Shown here: positions 1 to 8,705 of the stretch, in pieces | Layout: every line of letters begins with the position of its first letter | Position numbering within the stretch: position 1 is the first letter of the stretch | NCBI RefSeq assembly: GCF_013407855.1 | Contig: NZ_JACBZH010000001.1 | Location: forward strand, 186,001-250,000 | Direction: 5' to 3' | DNA length: 64,000 bases | Source: Actinopolymorpha rutila | GTDB taxonomy: Bacteria; Actinomycetota; Actinomycetes; Propionibacteriales; Actinopolymorphaceae | The notes under the pieces: generated by a model | Seen by the model: the letters and a program-made list of their open reading frames with translations, nothing else | The model's database searches: none | What the model was told of the DNA's origin: nothing | Made by a program: the position numbers and the translations under genes

Positions 1-548
1 CCGGGCACCCGCTCAAGGCGGTCAACACGGTCTCCCTCGGGCTGTTCGGGCTGGCCTGCGCCGGGATCGCGGCACTGGGGCTGTTCGCGCCCCGGCGACC
101 GCGGCTGGCCCAGCTCGCGTTCCTGACGGTCGCGGCGTTCCTGCTGGTCAACAAGGTCTACTCACCGCAGTACGTCCTCTGGCTGCTGCCTCTGGTGGCG
201 CTGGCCCGGCCGCGGTGGCGGGACTGGACGATCTGGCAGGTCGGTGAACTTCTCTACTGGCTGGCCATCTGGCTGCACCTGTCCGGCAGCCTGGCCGCGG
301 GTGGTGCGGAGCGGCTCTACTGGCTCGCCGTGGCCATCCGGGTGGCGGCCACCGGCTACCTGTGCGTGCTGGTGGTCCGCGACATCCTGCGGCCCTCCGC
401 CGACGTCGTGCGGGCCGGTGACCGGGTCGACGACCCGACCGGCGGGCCCTTCGACGACGCAGCCGACGCGGACTGGTGGCGTGGAGGACGCTCCCGGAGT
501 CCGGAGCCGACCGAACGGGCCCTGCAGGAGGAGGGTGTGGCACGGTGA
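1..548 (+). CDS. GT87-like (DUF2029) integral membrane glycosyltransferase, C-terminal part
   Basis: The frame is open from the left edge, so the start lies outside the window. The visible 181 residues contain hydrophobic membrane segments and the motif NKVYSPQYVLWLLPL, followed by ARPRWRDWTIWQ and a second segment near ELLYWLAIWLHLSG. This is the typical C-terminal end of actinobacterial glycosyltransferase family 87/DUF2029 polytopic proteins, which are thought to use polyprenyl-phosphate sugars at the membrane. The last 60 residues are charged and probably cytoplasmic. The stop overlaps the GTG start of the next gene (GTGA), which implies translational coupling. The substrate cannot be told from this piece. 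The family call is from recalled motif similarity. Confidence 0.75.
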   Translation, partial: GHPLKAVNTVSLGLFGLACAGIAALGLFAPRRPRLAQLAFLTVAAFLLVNKVYSPQYVLWLLPLVALARPRWRDWTIWQVGELLYWLAIWLHLSGSLAAGGAERLYWLAVAIRVAATGYLCVLVVRDILRPSADVVRAGDRVDDPTGGPFDDAADADWWRGGRSRSPEPTERALQEEGVAR

Positions 549-2677
549 GCAACCGACGCAGGTGGACCGAGGACCCGCCGGAAAGACCCGGCCGCGGTGA
601 CGGCGGGCGTGGCGGAGGCCGCGCCGCAGGTCCCGGTGGCTCCGGCGACTCGGCCGGGCCCGGTCCGTGGGACGAACGTTCCAGGTCCGGGGACCCGTTT
701 CCGAGCCGGCCGGCGCGCCGCCGTGCCGACGGCGGCCCCGACTGGCGGGAGAGGCTGGCATCGCCGCTCCCCGACGAGCCGGCGGACGACCGTACGCCCC
801 GGCCAGGTGCGCCGGCGCCCGGCCGCCGCCGCCGGGAGAACGTGCCGCCCGAACCCGAAGGAGACCTCTGGGGTAGCGGCGGTACCGCCAGCACAGGCGG
901 TGCCAGTGGTGCGGGAAGTGGCGGTGTCGGCCGTACAGGCGGTGCCGGCAGCACGCCTCGGTCGACCGAACCGGTGACGGACACCGGCTGGTACGGCGCC
1001 TCGGAGGTGCAGGCTTCCGCGCCGCCGTGGGACGCCCCCGACTGGGACTCACCCGACTGGACCATGCCGGAACGCAGTACGCCGGAGTGGACGCTCGACA
1101 CCACCGGTCCCGACGACCGGGCGGCCGGTGGCAGCGGCCGGGACGACGGTTCGGACGACAGCCCGGGCGGGGGCGAGCGGCGCCGCGCCGACCGGCAGGG
1201 TCCCTCGTGGCCGGACGAACTGGACGGCCCGGGCAGTGGTGCGGACGACGAACCGTCCGCGCCGCTGACGCCGATGGGCGGCACCCCGGCACCGGCGCCC
1301 GCTCCGGACGACCGCGCGGCGGACCGGCCCGTCCAGCCGGGCCGACCGAGCGAGCCGGGACGGCCGGGTCGGTCCGAGCCGGCGAACGGGCCGGCGGCCG
1401 CCCGATCCGTTCCAGCTGAGCCCGCCGCGAAGGCCGGGTTCGATGGACCTGACGGACCTGGCTGGGCAACCCCGGAGCCGGAGACCGAACGCTCCGCCGC
1501 CTCGGGCGCGGGTGAGCCGCGGAGTTCCTCCCGGCTCCGGTGGCTGCCCGAACGCCTGCGACCGACGCCCGGTGACCTGCAGGTGCTGGCCTGGTGGGTG
1601 CTGACCCGCCTCGGCATCCTGTTGATCGCGATGACCGGGCCCTGGCTGTTCCACGGCACCGGCAAGATTCCGAGCTTCTGGGACTCCTGGAAGCAGTGGG
1701 ATTTCTGGCACTTCGACCGGATCGCGACGTTCGGCTACTTCGCTCCTGGCTGGAGCACGCCGATCGAGGCGTTCTTCCCCGGCTTCCCGATGACGCTGCG
1801 GCTGGGTGTCCTGGTCGGGATTCCCACCGTGGTGGGCGGCCTGCTGGTGTCGTTCGTCGCCGGGGGTGTCGCCGCGGTCGCACTGGCCCGGCTCGCCGAC
1901 CGCGAGTGGGGACCGGGCGCTGGGCGGTACGCCGCGGCGATGTGGATGCTGGCGCCGCCGGCGATCTTCCTCGCCGCGCCGTACACCGAGGCGCTGTTCC
2001 TCGCTCTGGCGATCCCCGCCTGGCTGTCCGCCCGCCGGGGCACCTGGTGGCTCGCCGCCGTGCTCGCCGCCGGTGCGTGCACGGTCCGGGTGTCGGGCAT
2101 CTTCCTGGTCGTCGCGCTGGCGGTGGAGTTCCTCACCTCCGGGCGCCGGAAGCAGTTGCTGGACGGACTGTGGCTGGCGCTGCCGGCGGTCCCGGTGCTC
2201 GGCTACATGGCCTACCTCTACGCGAACACCGGCGACTGGCTGCGGTGGTACCACGCCCAGTCGCAGGAGTGGTACCGCGGCTTCACCCCGCCATGGGACT
2301 CGTTCTTCAACACCTGGAACGCCGCGACCGGGCACACCGCGTTCGGTGACGTGAGCGACGCGCTGCGGGCGAACTTCGAGTGGATGTTCCGGGCCGAGCT
2401 CGTGGCCATGCTGCTCGGCCTGGTCGTCACGGTCGTCCTGCTGACGCTGCGCCGGTGGGGCGAGGCCACCTGGGTGGGCGTGCAGGTGGCGGCGTTCGCG
2501 ACGTCGTACTGGTTCTTCTCCGTTCCCCGGGCCACGCTGCTGTGGTTCCCGCTGTGGATCGGCCTGGGTGCCCTGGCTGTCCGGCGGCCGTGGGTGTGGC
2601 GGGCGTACGTCATCCTCGCGGTGCCGTTGTTCGGGATCTGGGCGGCCGCCTACCTCACCGGCCGCTGGTCAGGCTGA
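545..2677 (+). CDS. PIG-V-like mannosyltransferase membrane protein with long disordered N-terminus
   Basis: The GTG start overlaps the upstream stop by four bases. Residues 1 to about 340 are Pro/Gly/Asp/Arg-rich and low complexity, with a Gly/Ser/Thr-rich patch, and are probably disordered and cytoplasmic. From about residue 345 the protein is polytopic: LTRLGILLIAMTGPWLFHG, then WKQWDFWHFDRIATFGY, in which the conserved Asp of PIG-V/Mannosyl_trans2 proteins lies, and PPAIFLAAPYTEALFLALA, another family signature. Related bacterial proteins are thought to transfer mannose from polyprenyl-phosphate-mannose to an extracytoplasmic acceptor. Pairing with the upstream GT87-like gene suggests a joint role in envelope glycan synthesis. 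The long disordered head is unusual for the family. The gene overlaps the convergent tyrosyl-tRNA synthetase gene by nine bases at its 3' end. Confidence 0.78.
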   Translation: MSNRRRWTEDPPERPGRGDGGRGGGRAAGPGGSGDSAGPGPWDERSRSGDPFPSRPARRRADGGPDWRERLASPLPDEPADDRTPRPGAPAPGRRRRENVPPEPEGDLWGSGGTASTGGASGAGSGGVGRTGGAGSTPRSTEPVTDTGWYGASEVQASAPPWDAPDWDSPDWTMPERSTPEWTLDTTGPDDRAAGGSGRDDGSDDSPGGGERRRADRQGPSWPDELDGPGSGADDEPSAPLTPMGGTPAPAPAPDDRAADRPVQPGRPSEPGRPGRSEPANGPAAARSVPAEPAAKAGFDGPDGPGWATPEPETERSAASGAGEPRSSSRLRWLPERLRPTPGDLQVLAWWVLTRLGILLIAMTGPWLFHGTGKIPSFWDSWKQWDFWHFDRIATFGYFAPGWSTPIEAFFPGFPMTLRLGVLVGIPTVVGGLLVSFVAGGVAAVALARLADREWGPGAGRYAAAMWMLAPPAIFLAAPYTEALFLALAIPAWLSARRGTWWLAAVLAAGACTVRVSGIFLVVALAVEFLTSGRRKQLLDGLWLALPAVPVLGYMAYLYANTGDWLRWYHAQSQEWYRGFTPPWDSFFNTWNAATGHTAFGDVSDALRANFEWMFRAELVAMLLGLVVTVVLLTLRRWGEATWVGVQVAAFATSYWFFSVPRATLLWFPLWIGLGALAVRRPWVWRAYVILAVPLFGIWAAAYLTGRWSG

Positions 2678-3952
2678 CCCCGCCGGACCAGCAGGCTCCG
2701 CGTTCCAGGCGAGCCGGAACCACCGCCGCCGGCCGATCCGGAGCAGCGCGCCCTCCCCGGTGCCGGCGGGCAGCACCTGGTCGACGTCGGCCAGCACGCG
2801 GTCGTCCAGGCGTACGCCGCCCTGGTCGACCAGGCGCCGGGCTGCGCTGCGGCTCAGGTCCGGCTGGGCGAGACAGACCAGGTCCCAGACGGTGAGCCAA
2901 TCCGTCTCGGTGGCGACGGACAGCACCGGCACGTCGGTGGGTTCGTGCCGGGCGGAGAACGTCGACCGGAACCACTGGCGTTCGGCCGCCGCCCGGTCGG
3001 CCCCGTGGTAGCGCGCGACGACCGCCTCGGCGAGCCCCAGCTTGGCGTCCCGGACCTCCCGGCCACCGCGTTCCACCGCCGGCCGGGCCTGCTCGGCCAC
3101 GGACATCGGCACGGTCGTGTAGACCTCGAGGTAGCCCGGGACGAGCGCGTCCGGGATGCTCATCAGCTTGCCGAACTTCTCCCGCGGCGGGTCGGTCAGT
3201 GCCACGTAGTTGCCGAGGCTCTTGGACTGCTTGGCCCGGCCGTCGATGCCCGGCGTGATCCTCGTGGTGATCACCACCTGCGCCTTGCCGCCGAGCCGCT
3301 GCTGGTAGTGCCGGCCGAGCATCTCGTTGAAGAGTTGGTCGCTGCCCACGATGGTGAGGTCGGAGCGCATCGCCCACGAGTCGTAGCCCTGCAGGACGGG
3401 GTAGACGAGCTCGTGCATCGCGATGTCGCGGCCCTCGGCGACCCGGCGGCGGAACATGTCCCGCGCCATCAACTGGCCGTGGGTGACGTGTGACAGCAGG
3501 GTCAGCCAGTCCCGTGTGGTGAGGGTGTCGTACCACTCGGAGTTGCGGCGTACCTCGAACACCTCGGGTTCGGTGCGCAGCACCATGCCCGCCTGCTCCA
3601 GGAACGCCGCGGCGTTGGCCTCGATCGCGGCCCGGGGCAGGACCGGCCGGGTCTCGGCGCGGCCGGTCGGGTCGCCGACCTGGGTGGTCACGTCGCCGAG
3701 AAGGAAGACCACCGTGTGGCCGGCGTCCTGTAGGCGGCGCATCATCCACAGGTTGACCGCGTGGCCGAGATGGAGGAACGGTGCGGTGCAGTCGACGCCG
3801 TACTTGATCCGCAGCGGGCGGCCGGAGTCGAGCAGGGCTTCGAGCTCGGGGCGGCTCACCACCTCGTCGGTCGTGCGGGCGAGGTCGGCGAGCAGGGCAG
3901 AGCGGTCGGCGGCAGAATGGTTGGCGGCTGAGCCGCCCGGGGTGGCAGACAC
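2669..3952 (-). CDS. tyrS: tyrosyl-tRNA synthetase, divergent (TyrZ-like)
   Basis: This is a class I aminoacyl-tRNA synthetase of about 427 residues that charges tRNA-Tyr in the cytoplasm. The HIGH-type motif is HLGH in DCTAPFLHLGHAVNLW. The tyrosine-binding pattern YxxxQxxD is seen in VYPVLQGYDSW, followed by GSDQLFN. The KMSKS loop reads KQSKSLGN, with Gln for Met. The C-terminus has an S4-like RNA-binding segment (LSRSAARRLVDQGGVRLDDRV). I chose the GTG at 3952 because AAGGA lies about 10 bases upstream; an in-frame ATG at 3991 lacks this. The DCTAP and KQSKS variants differ from the usual DPTAP and KMSKS, so this could be a second, specialised TyrRS rather than the only housekeeping copy. 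It is convergent with the mannosyltransferase gene. Confidence 0.88.
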   Translation of the reverse strand: MSATPGGSAANHSAADRSALLADLARTTDEVVSRPELEALLDSGRPLRIKYGVDCTAPFLHLGHAVNLWMMRRLQDAGHTVVFLLGDVTTQVGDPTGRAETRPVLPRAAIEANAAAFLEQAGMVLRTEPEVFEVRRNSEWYDTLTTRDWLTLLSHVTHGQLMARDMFRRRVAEGRDIAMHELVYPVLQGYDSWAMRSDLTIVGSDQLFNEMLGRHYQQRLGGKAQVVITTRITPGIDGRAKQSKSLGNYVALTDPPREKFGKLMSIPDALVPGYLEVYTTVPMSVAEQARPAVERGGREVRDAKLGLAEAVVARYHGADRAAAERQWFRSTFSARHEPTDVPVLSVATETDWLTVWDLVCLAQPDLSRSAARRLVDQGGVRLDDRVLADVDQVLPAGTGEGALLRIGRRRWFRLAWNAEPAGPAGSA

Positions 3953-4092
3953 GGGTCGGGATCCTTCGAGGTCAGCAGCGGAAGGGCGCACCCTGACGAG
4001 GGCGGCCCGGGACGGCGCGTCAGCGCCGATATCGCTGCTGGGTCCCGATCACGCGAGGAAGCCTAGCGGACAGCCGGGAACGAAGCTGTGGA

Positions 4093-5127
4093 TCAGTCCA
4101 GAACGACCCGGTCGAACTTCGTGATCGCCATCCCGACGTTGACCGGCAGCTCCGCACCCACCTCCGGCGGGCGGACCGACTCCGGCAGGAAGAGCACGCT
4201 CACCTGCATGTGCGGCGGCTCGGCGAACCACCGCCGCTTCCCGTCCACGGAGTACGGCGACAGCGCCCGGCCGGACGCCTCCAGCCCGCTGGCGGCCAGC
4301 ACCCGGGCCCGGGTGCGCAGGTCGGCGACGTGGCTCGGCGCCTCCAGCGCGATGCCGTGCGCGGTGCCACCGCTGGCGACGACGAGATGCCCGGCGCCCG
4401 GCACCCGGCGCTGGCGGTAGCCGAACCGGTCGCCCTTGCTCACCGGGTGCACGTCGAGCACGTGCGCCCGAGCGGCGTAGGCCTCGCGGTCGGCCAGCCA
4501 CAGCCGGGTGCCGATCCGCGACCGGATCTCCAGGCCGGGGTGGGCGGCGGTGAGCGTGCCGAGCTCCTCCGGCGTCACGTGGGAGACGAACAGCCGGTCG
4601 TACGACACGCCGCCGTCGTTCAGCCGCTCGATCCAGCCGGTGACCTCCGGCCCGTGACGTCCGGCCGAGGGCAGCGGCAGGTGCAGTGCGAAACCCTCGC
4701 AGCGCACACCCTCCAGCAGCTTCACCACGTCGGCCAGCTCGCCGGCGGGAACCCCGTGCCGGCGCATCGCGGTGAACAGCTCGACGACCACGCGCGGGCG
4801 TCCGGGGCCGTCGGCGAGGGTGCGCAGGTCGGCCACCCTGCTCACCGTGGAGATCACCCGCGGGTCGTCCGGCACCTCGTCGAAGGGCCGGATCGGGGTC
4901 AGGACCAGCAGGTCGCCGGGGAACGCCTCGCGAACCGCGGCCAGCTCCTCGTACGTCCCGACGGCCAGCGTCTCGACGCCCATCCGGGTCGCCTCGGCGG
5001 CCAGCAGCGCGTGCCCGAAGCCGTAACCGGTGCCCTTGACCACCGGGACCAGCCGTGGGTACGCCGTGGCGACGGAGTCCAGGTGGCCCCGCCAGCGGGC
5101 CGAGTCGACGTGCAGTGTCAGCGACAT
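4093..5127 (-). CDS. alanine-racemase-like PLP-barrel protein
   Basis: A 344-residue protein with an N-terminal alanine racemase fold. The PLP lysine is expected in VPVVKGTGYGFG, which corresponds to VVKANAYGHG of Alr, and the barrel signatures EELAAVREAFPGDLLVLTP and GFALHLPLPSAGRHG follow. The C-terminal half (KGDRFGYRQRRVPGAGHLVVASGGTAHGIALEAP) differs from classic Alr and lacks the usual MDQ signature, so racemase activity on alanine is not assured. It follows femX on the same strand with a 7-base gap, so the pair is probably one transcript. A role in supplying or modifying amino acids for cell-wall precursors is an inference from this pairing. The ATG at 5127 was chosen because the FemX gene ends just upstream. 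Confidence 0.72.
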   Translation of the reverse strand: MSLTLHVDSARWRGHLDSVATAYPRLVPVVKGTGYGFGHALLAAEATRMGVETLAVGTYEELAAVREAFPGDLLVLTPIRPFDEVPDDPRVISTVSRVADLRTLADGPGRPRVVVELFTAMRRHGVPAGELADVVKLLEGVRCEGFALHLPLPSAGRHGPEVTGWIERLNDGGVSYDRLFVSHVTPEELGTLTAAHPGLEIRSRIGTRLWLADREAYAARAHVLDVHPVSKGDRFGYRQRRVPGAGHLVVASGGTAHGIALEAPSHVADLRTRARVLAASGLEASGRALSPYSVDGKRRWFAEPPHMQVSVLFLPESVRPPEVGAELPVNVGMAITKFDRVVLD

Positions 5128-5134
5128 CCGCGGG

Positions 5135-6271
5135 CTACCCCCGTCGGCGCATGTAGAGGTCGAAGGCGGTGTACAGCATCCGGGAGATCGGCAGGTCCCA
5201 CTCGCCGAGGTACTCCGCGGCCTCCCCGCCGGTGCCGAGCTTGAACTGCAGCAGCCCGAAGTGGGAGTCGGACTCGTCCATGGTGTCGGTGATGCCGCGC
5301 AGGTCGTAGACCCGGGCACCCGAGGACAGGGCGTCCCGGATCATCTCCCACTGCAGCGCGTTGGACGGGCGGACGTCGCGCTTGGCCGTGGACGACGCGC
5401 CGTAGGAGTACCACGCGTGGGTGCCCACCTGGACGCCGACGGTCGCCGCGGCCAGCTCGCCCTCGTGGTGGGCGAGGTAGAGCTTGGCGCGGTCGGGGTG
5501 CTCGGCGTTGAGGGCGCGGAACATCGTCACGAAGTACGCCAGCGGGCGCGGGGTGAAGTGGTCGCGCCGGGCGGTCTCGACGTACAGCTGGTGGAAGGCC
5601 GGCAGGTCGTCGGCCGATCCCCGGCTGACCTCGACCCCTGCCTTGGCGGCCTTCTTGATGTTGCGCCGCCACAGCTGGTTCATCCCGGACAGGACGGCCT
5701 TCTCGTCGCGGTCCTCCAGTGGCAGCTGGAAGACGTAACGCGGCTGGCCGGCGGCGAAGCCGGAGGCGTTCTCGGCCGGCGGGCGCCAGCCCAGGGACCG
5801 CAGCTGGTCGGCCACGGCGAGCGCGGCGTGGTCGCTGTGGTCGGGGGTCACGTCACCGAGGGTGCGCGGCCCCGAACCCTCCTCCGCCAGGGCGGCCTTG
5901 ACGGTGGCGGCGGACCAGCGGCGGGTGATCACCGGCGGGCCCATCCGGATCCCGAACGCGCCCTGCGCGCTCACGTGCTCGGTGAGCGGCGTCAGCCATC
6001 GGCCCAGGTCGCCGTCGGTCCAGTCGATCACCGGGCCCTCGGGGAGGTAGGCGAGTGAACGCCGCATCCGGGGCAGCCGGCGGTAGAGGACCAGGCCCGC
6101 GCCGATGACCTTCTCACCCTCGTCGCCGGCGTCCACCCAGCCGACCGACTCCGCTTGCCACTCGCGCTTCACCTCGCCCCAGGCAGGGGTCTGGAGGAAG
6201 CTGGCCGACTCCCGGGACTCCAGGAAGGCCAGGTGCTCGGCAGGGGTGAGAGTTCGTACGCGCAGGACCAC
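5135..6271 (-). CDS. femX: FemX/FemAB-type peptidoglycan bridge aminoacyltransferase
   Basis: A 378-residue FemABX-family (GNAT-fold) transferase. Members add amino acids from aminoacyl-tRNA to the stem-peptide lysine or diaminopimelate of lipid II at the cytoplasmic membrane face. Visible family signatures are SFLQTPAWGEVKREW near the N-terminus, YRRLPRMRRSLAYLPEGPV, ARRDHFTPRPLAYFVTMFRAL, HAWYSYGASSTAKRD (the conserved WYSYGAS) and YDLRGITD near the C-terminus. In Streptomyces, FemX adds the first glycine to lipid II and lies near the rpsF cluster, as here, which supports this call over a peptide-resistance paralogue. The start is a GTG with no strong ribosome binding site, so the true start may be slightly different. 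It is upstream of, and nearly contiguous with, the racemase-like gene. Confidence 0.88.
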   Translation of the reverse strand: MVLRVRTLTPAEHLAFLESRESASFLQTPAWGEVKREWQAESVGWVDAGDEGEKVIGAGLVLYRRLPRMRRSLAYLPEGPVIDWTDGDLGRWLTPLTEHVSAQGAFGIRMGPPVITRRWSAATVKAALAEEGSGPRTLGDVTPDHSDHAALAVADQLRSLGWRPPAENASGFAAGQPRYVFQLPLEDRDEKAVLSGMNQLWRRNIKKAAKAGVEVSRGSADDLPAFHQLYVETARRDHFTPRPLAYFVTMFRALNAEHPDRAKLYLAHHEGELAAATVGVQVGTHAWYSYGASSTAKRDVRPSNALQWEMIRDALSSGARVYDLRGITDTMDESDSHFGLLQFKLGTGGEAAEYLGEWDLPISRMLYTAFDLYMRRRG

Positions 6272-6358
6272 GGAGGCGAGGCTACCGGTCCTGGGCTGCC
6301 CGCGCGCCCGGCCGGCCTGGCTTCCCGGTAAGCAGGAATCCGGGCGTCGGTGGGGCCG

Positions 6359-7165
6359 CTACCGACTGTCCAGGCGTCGGCGCAGCCAGTCGATGTCGGC
6401 GCCCTGGCCGTCGGCGCCGCCGGGCGTCTCCACGATCACCGGCGCCCCGGCCGCCCGGACCACGGCCAGCAGGTCGTCGCCGTCGATCTTGCCCGAGCCG
6501 AAGTTGGCGTGCCGGTCGCGCCCGGAGTCGAAGGCGTCCTGGGAGTCGTTGGCGTGCACGAGGTCGACCCGCCCGGTGATCGCCTTCACCCGGTCGACGA
6601 CCGTGCCCAGCTCCTCGCCGCCCGCGTGGAAGTGGCAGGTGTCCAGGCAGAACCCCACCGTGTCCCCGCCCTCGGCGTCGGTGACCGCCGCCCACAGGCG
6701 CTCGATCCGGTCCAGGTGGCGGGCCATCGCGTTGTCGCCGCCGGCGGTGTTCTCGATCAGCACCGGGCACGGCATGTCCATCCGCTCGATGCACTTGCGC
6801 CAGTTGTCGAAGCCGACCTCGGGGTCGTCGCTCCTGGAGACGTGCCCGCCGTGCACGATCACGCCGCGCGCACCGATCTCGGCGGCCGCGGTCACCGTCT
6901 GCTGGAGCAGTTTGCGCGACGGGATGCGGATGCGGTTGTTGGTGGTGGCGACGTTGATGACGTACGGCGCGTGGACGTAGAGCCCCACCCCGGCGTCGGC
7001 GGCGGCGGCCACCAGCGCCTCGGCGCCGCCTTCGTAGGCGAACTTCGGGCCCTTCCACCCCTGTGGATCACCGAGGAAGAACTGCGCGATGTCGGCCGAA
7101 CGCGCCCGCGCCTCGGCGATCGGGTCCTCCTGGTCGACGTGCGCTCCGAGCGGCAGGCTGGTCAT
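6359..7165 (-). CDS. nfo: endonuclease IV (AP endonuclease)
   Basis: A 268-residue TIM-barrel metalloenzyme of base-excision repair that cuts DNA 5' to abasic sites. The metal-binding signatures are present in order: GAHVDQ at the N-terminus, [49 protein letters not shown] with the following [11 protein letters not shown], and VIVETPG at the C-terminus. These carry the His, Glu and Asp ligands of the three-zinc site. I chose the internal ATG at 7165 ([10 protein letters not shown]), because the 10 upstream residues do not resemble the family. It is transcribed away from the serine hydrolase gene, with an 80-base gap between them, and appears to stand alone. Confidence 0.93.
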   Translation of the reverse strand: MTSLPLGAHVDQEDPIAEARARSADIAQFFLGDPQGWKGPKFAYEGGAEALVAAAADAGVGLYVHAPYVINVATTNNRIRIPSRKLLQQTVTAAAEIGARGVIVHGGHVSRSDDPEVGFDNWRKCIERMDMPCPVLIENTAGGDNAMARHLDRIERLWAAVTDAEGGDTVGFCLDTCHFHAGGEELGTVVDRVKAITGRVDLVHANDSQDAFDSGRDRHANFGSGKIDGDDLLAVVRAAGAPVIVETPGGADGQGADIDWLRRRLDSR

Positions 7166-7245
7166 GCACGGCACCCTACGAGGCACCACCGACACTGCTC
7201 GCCACGCCCCGCCGTACAGACCCGCCGTACAGAAAGACAGGCCCG

Positions 7246-8280
7246 ATGAACGGAGCGCCCCGCACCCTTCGTGAGCTCCGGCGCGGCATCGAGGAGGGCC
7301 GGCACACCGGCGCGCAGGTGTACGCCTCGCTGAACGGCCGGACGGTTCTCGACCTCGCCCTAGGGCAGGCCCGGCCCGATGTGCCCATGCGTACCTCCAC
7401 CATCGTGGAATGGGCCTCGGCGACCAAGCCGGTGACCTGCGTGGCCCTGATGAGGCTGGTCGACGCCGGCCTCCTCGGCCTCGACGACCCGGTCCACAAG
7501 CACCTCCCGGAGTTCGCCGCCGGTGGCAAGGAGGACGTCGCGGTCCGCCACCTGCTCACCCACACCGCCGGGCTCACCAGCACGCTCACCGGGGTGGTGC
7601 CGCCGGAGCGGATGGTGGCCGACATCTGCGCGTCGCCCCTCGCACCGGGCTGGCGGCCGGGCAGACGCAGCGCCTACAACTCGGTCGCCATGTGGATCGT
7701 CGCCGGACTGGTCGCCCGGCTGTCCGGGCGGCGGTTCGGCGACTTCGTGCGTACGGACGTGTTCGGCCCGGCCGGGGTCGAGGAGGCCTGGATCGGCATG
7801 CCGGAGGAGGAGTACGACGCGCGGCGGGACGACCTCGCGGTGATCGCCGGCTCCCCGCGCTCCGGCACCCGGGACTGGGTCACCTGGGAACGCCCCACCG
7901 GCGGCGGCCACGGACCGATCCGCGAGCTCGGGCGGTTCTACGAGGCATTCCTCGCCGGGCGGCTGTGCTCGGCCGGCGCCGTCGCGGAGATGACCCGGCC
8001 CCAGGTCGCGGGCGCGTACGACGAGTACCTGCGCGCGACGGTCGACCGCGGGCTCGGCTTCCTCCTCCGGACGTCGTACGCCGGACACACCTACGGTCCG
8101 CACGCGTCACCGGACACCTACGGACATGGCGGGCGAAACTGGTGCGTCGGCCTCGCCGACCCCGCCCACGGACTGGCCGCCGCGGTGTACTGGAACGGCC
8201 TGGCCGACAGCGACCTCCAGGCGCTGCGGCAGCCCGCGACCCTGGCCGCGCTGTACGCCGACCTCGGCCTGGTAACCTAA
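7246..8280 (+). CDS. beta-lactamase-fold serine hydrolase (class C-like esterase/peptidase)
   Basis: A 344-residue protein of the beta-lactamase/transpeptidase-like family (Pfam Beta-lactamase). The catalytic SxxK is SATK in [11 protein letters not shown], followed by [10 protein letters not shown], the YxN motif in [10 protein letters not shown], and the C-terminal HGG in [13 protein letters not shown]. There is no signal peptide or membrane segment, so it is probably cytoplasmic. Such proteins range from esterases to D-amino-acid peptidases, and the substrate cannot be told. The ATG at 7246 is preceded by a weak purine-rich AGAAAGAC stretch; an upstream extension of 61 residues looks non-coding (Arg/Pro-rich). 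It lies immediately upstream of the rpsF operon but is probably independent of it. Confidence 0.8.
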   Translation: MNGAPRTLRELRRGIEEGRHTGAQVYASLNGRTVLDLALGQARPDVPMRTSTIVEWASATKPVTCVALMRLVDAGLLGLDDPVHKHLPEFAAGGKEDVAVRHLLTHTAGLTSTLTGVVPPERMVADICASPLAPGWRPGRRSAYNSVAMWIVAGLVARLSGRRFGDFVRTDVFGPAGVEEAWIGMPEEEYDARRDDLAVIAGSPRSGTRDWVTWERPTGGGHGPIRELGRFYEAFLAGRLCSAGAVAEMTRPQVAGAYDEYLRATVDRGLGFLLRTSYAGHTYGPHASPDTYGHGGRNWCVGLADPAHGLAAAVYWNGLADSDLQALRQPATLAALYADLGLVT

Positions 8281-8342
8281 GCGGCTGGTCCGCTGGGAAG
8301 AACCCGCCCCATGGCGCGGAAGGCACCCGGACCTGACGCAAG

Positions 8343-8387
8343 CCCTCCTGTCACGGAAAGACCGTGACCGCTCGAGTCCAGAGGAGG
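8343..8387 (+). promoter_or_regulatory. possible S6:S18 autoregulatory leader of rpsF
   Basis: Just upstream of rpsF a perfect 7-bp hairpin, GTCACGG-AAAGA-CCGTGAC (8350-8368), is flanked by CCTCCT (8344-8349) and the Shine-Dalgarno AGGAGG (8382-8387), which are exact complements. The 13-base 3' side between the two helices forms a large bulge. Folding would sequester the ribosome binding site. A bulged helix of this sort is the type of element that the S6:S18 complex binds to repress rpsF in several bacteria. The pairing is seen directly; the protein binding is inferred. Confidence 0.45.
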
Positions 8388-8398
8388 TGGAGTTCCGC

Positions 8399-8689
8399 AT
8401 GCGTCGTTACGAAGTCATGGTGATCCTCGATGCCGATCTTGAGGAACGCACCGTAGGCCCGTCCCTCGACCAGTACCTCTCGCTGGTCCGCCAGAACGGC
8501 GGCACCGTGGAGAAGGTCGACATCTGGGGCCGTCGCCGGTTGGCGTACGACATCAACAAGAAGTCCGAGGGCATCTACTCGGTGATCGACCTCACCGCCG
8601 AGCCCGCGACCGTCCTGGAGCTGGACCGTCAGCTGACCCTGAACGAGTCGGTGCTGCGGACTAAGGTCATCCGCCCCGACACCCGCTGA
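8399..8689 (+). CDS. rpsF: 30S ribosomal protein S6
   Basis: A 96-residue S6 protein that binds 16S rRNA as a heterodimer with S18 in the small subunit. The sequence [36 protein letters not shown] and [13 protein letters not shown] is characteristic of actinobacterial S6. GAGGAGG ends 11 bases before the chosen ATG; a GTG at 8387 is in frame but overlaps that ribosome binding site and would add four residues not usual for S6. It is the first gene of the operon rpsF-ssb-rpsR-rplI, and the next gene starts 16 bases downstream. Confidence 0.98.
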   Translation: MRRYEVMVILDADLEERTVGPSLDQYLSLVRQNGGTVEKVDIWGRRRLAYDINKKSEGIYSVIDLTAEPATVLELDRQLTLNESVLRTKVIRPDTR

Positions 8690-8705
8690 TTCACGGGAGG
8701 CGTTC

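Noticed and set aside
148..1665. Minus-strand frame of 505 codons opposite the PIG-V-like gene
   Set aside because: Ser/Pro/Gly/Arg-rich low-complexity translation of the disordered region's complement.
3953..4085. Possible T-box riboswitch upstream of tyrS
   Set aside because: AGGGTGCGCCC was checked against the T-box AGGGTGGNACCGCG motif and does not match; no specifier loop was recognised.
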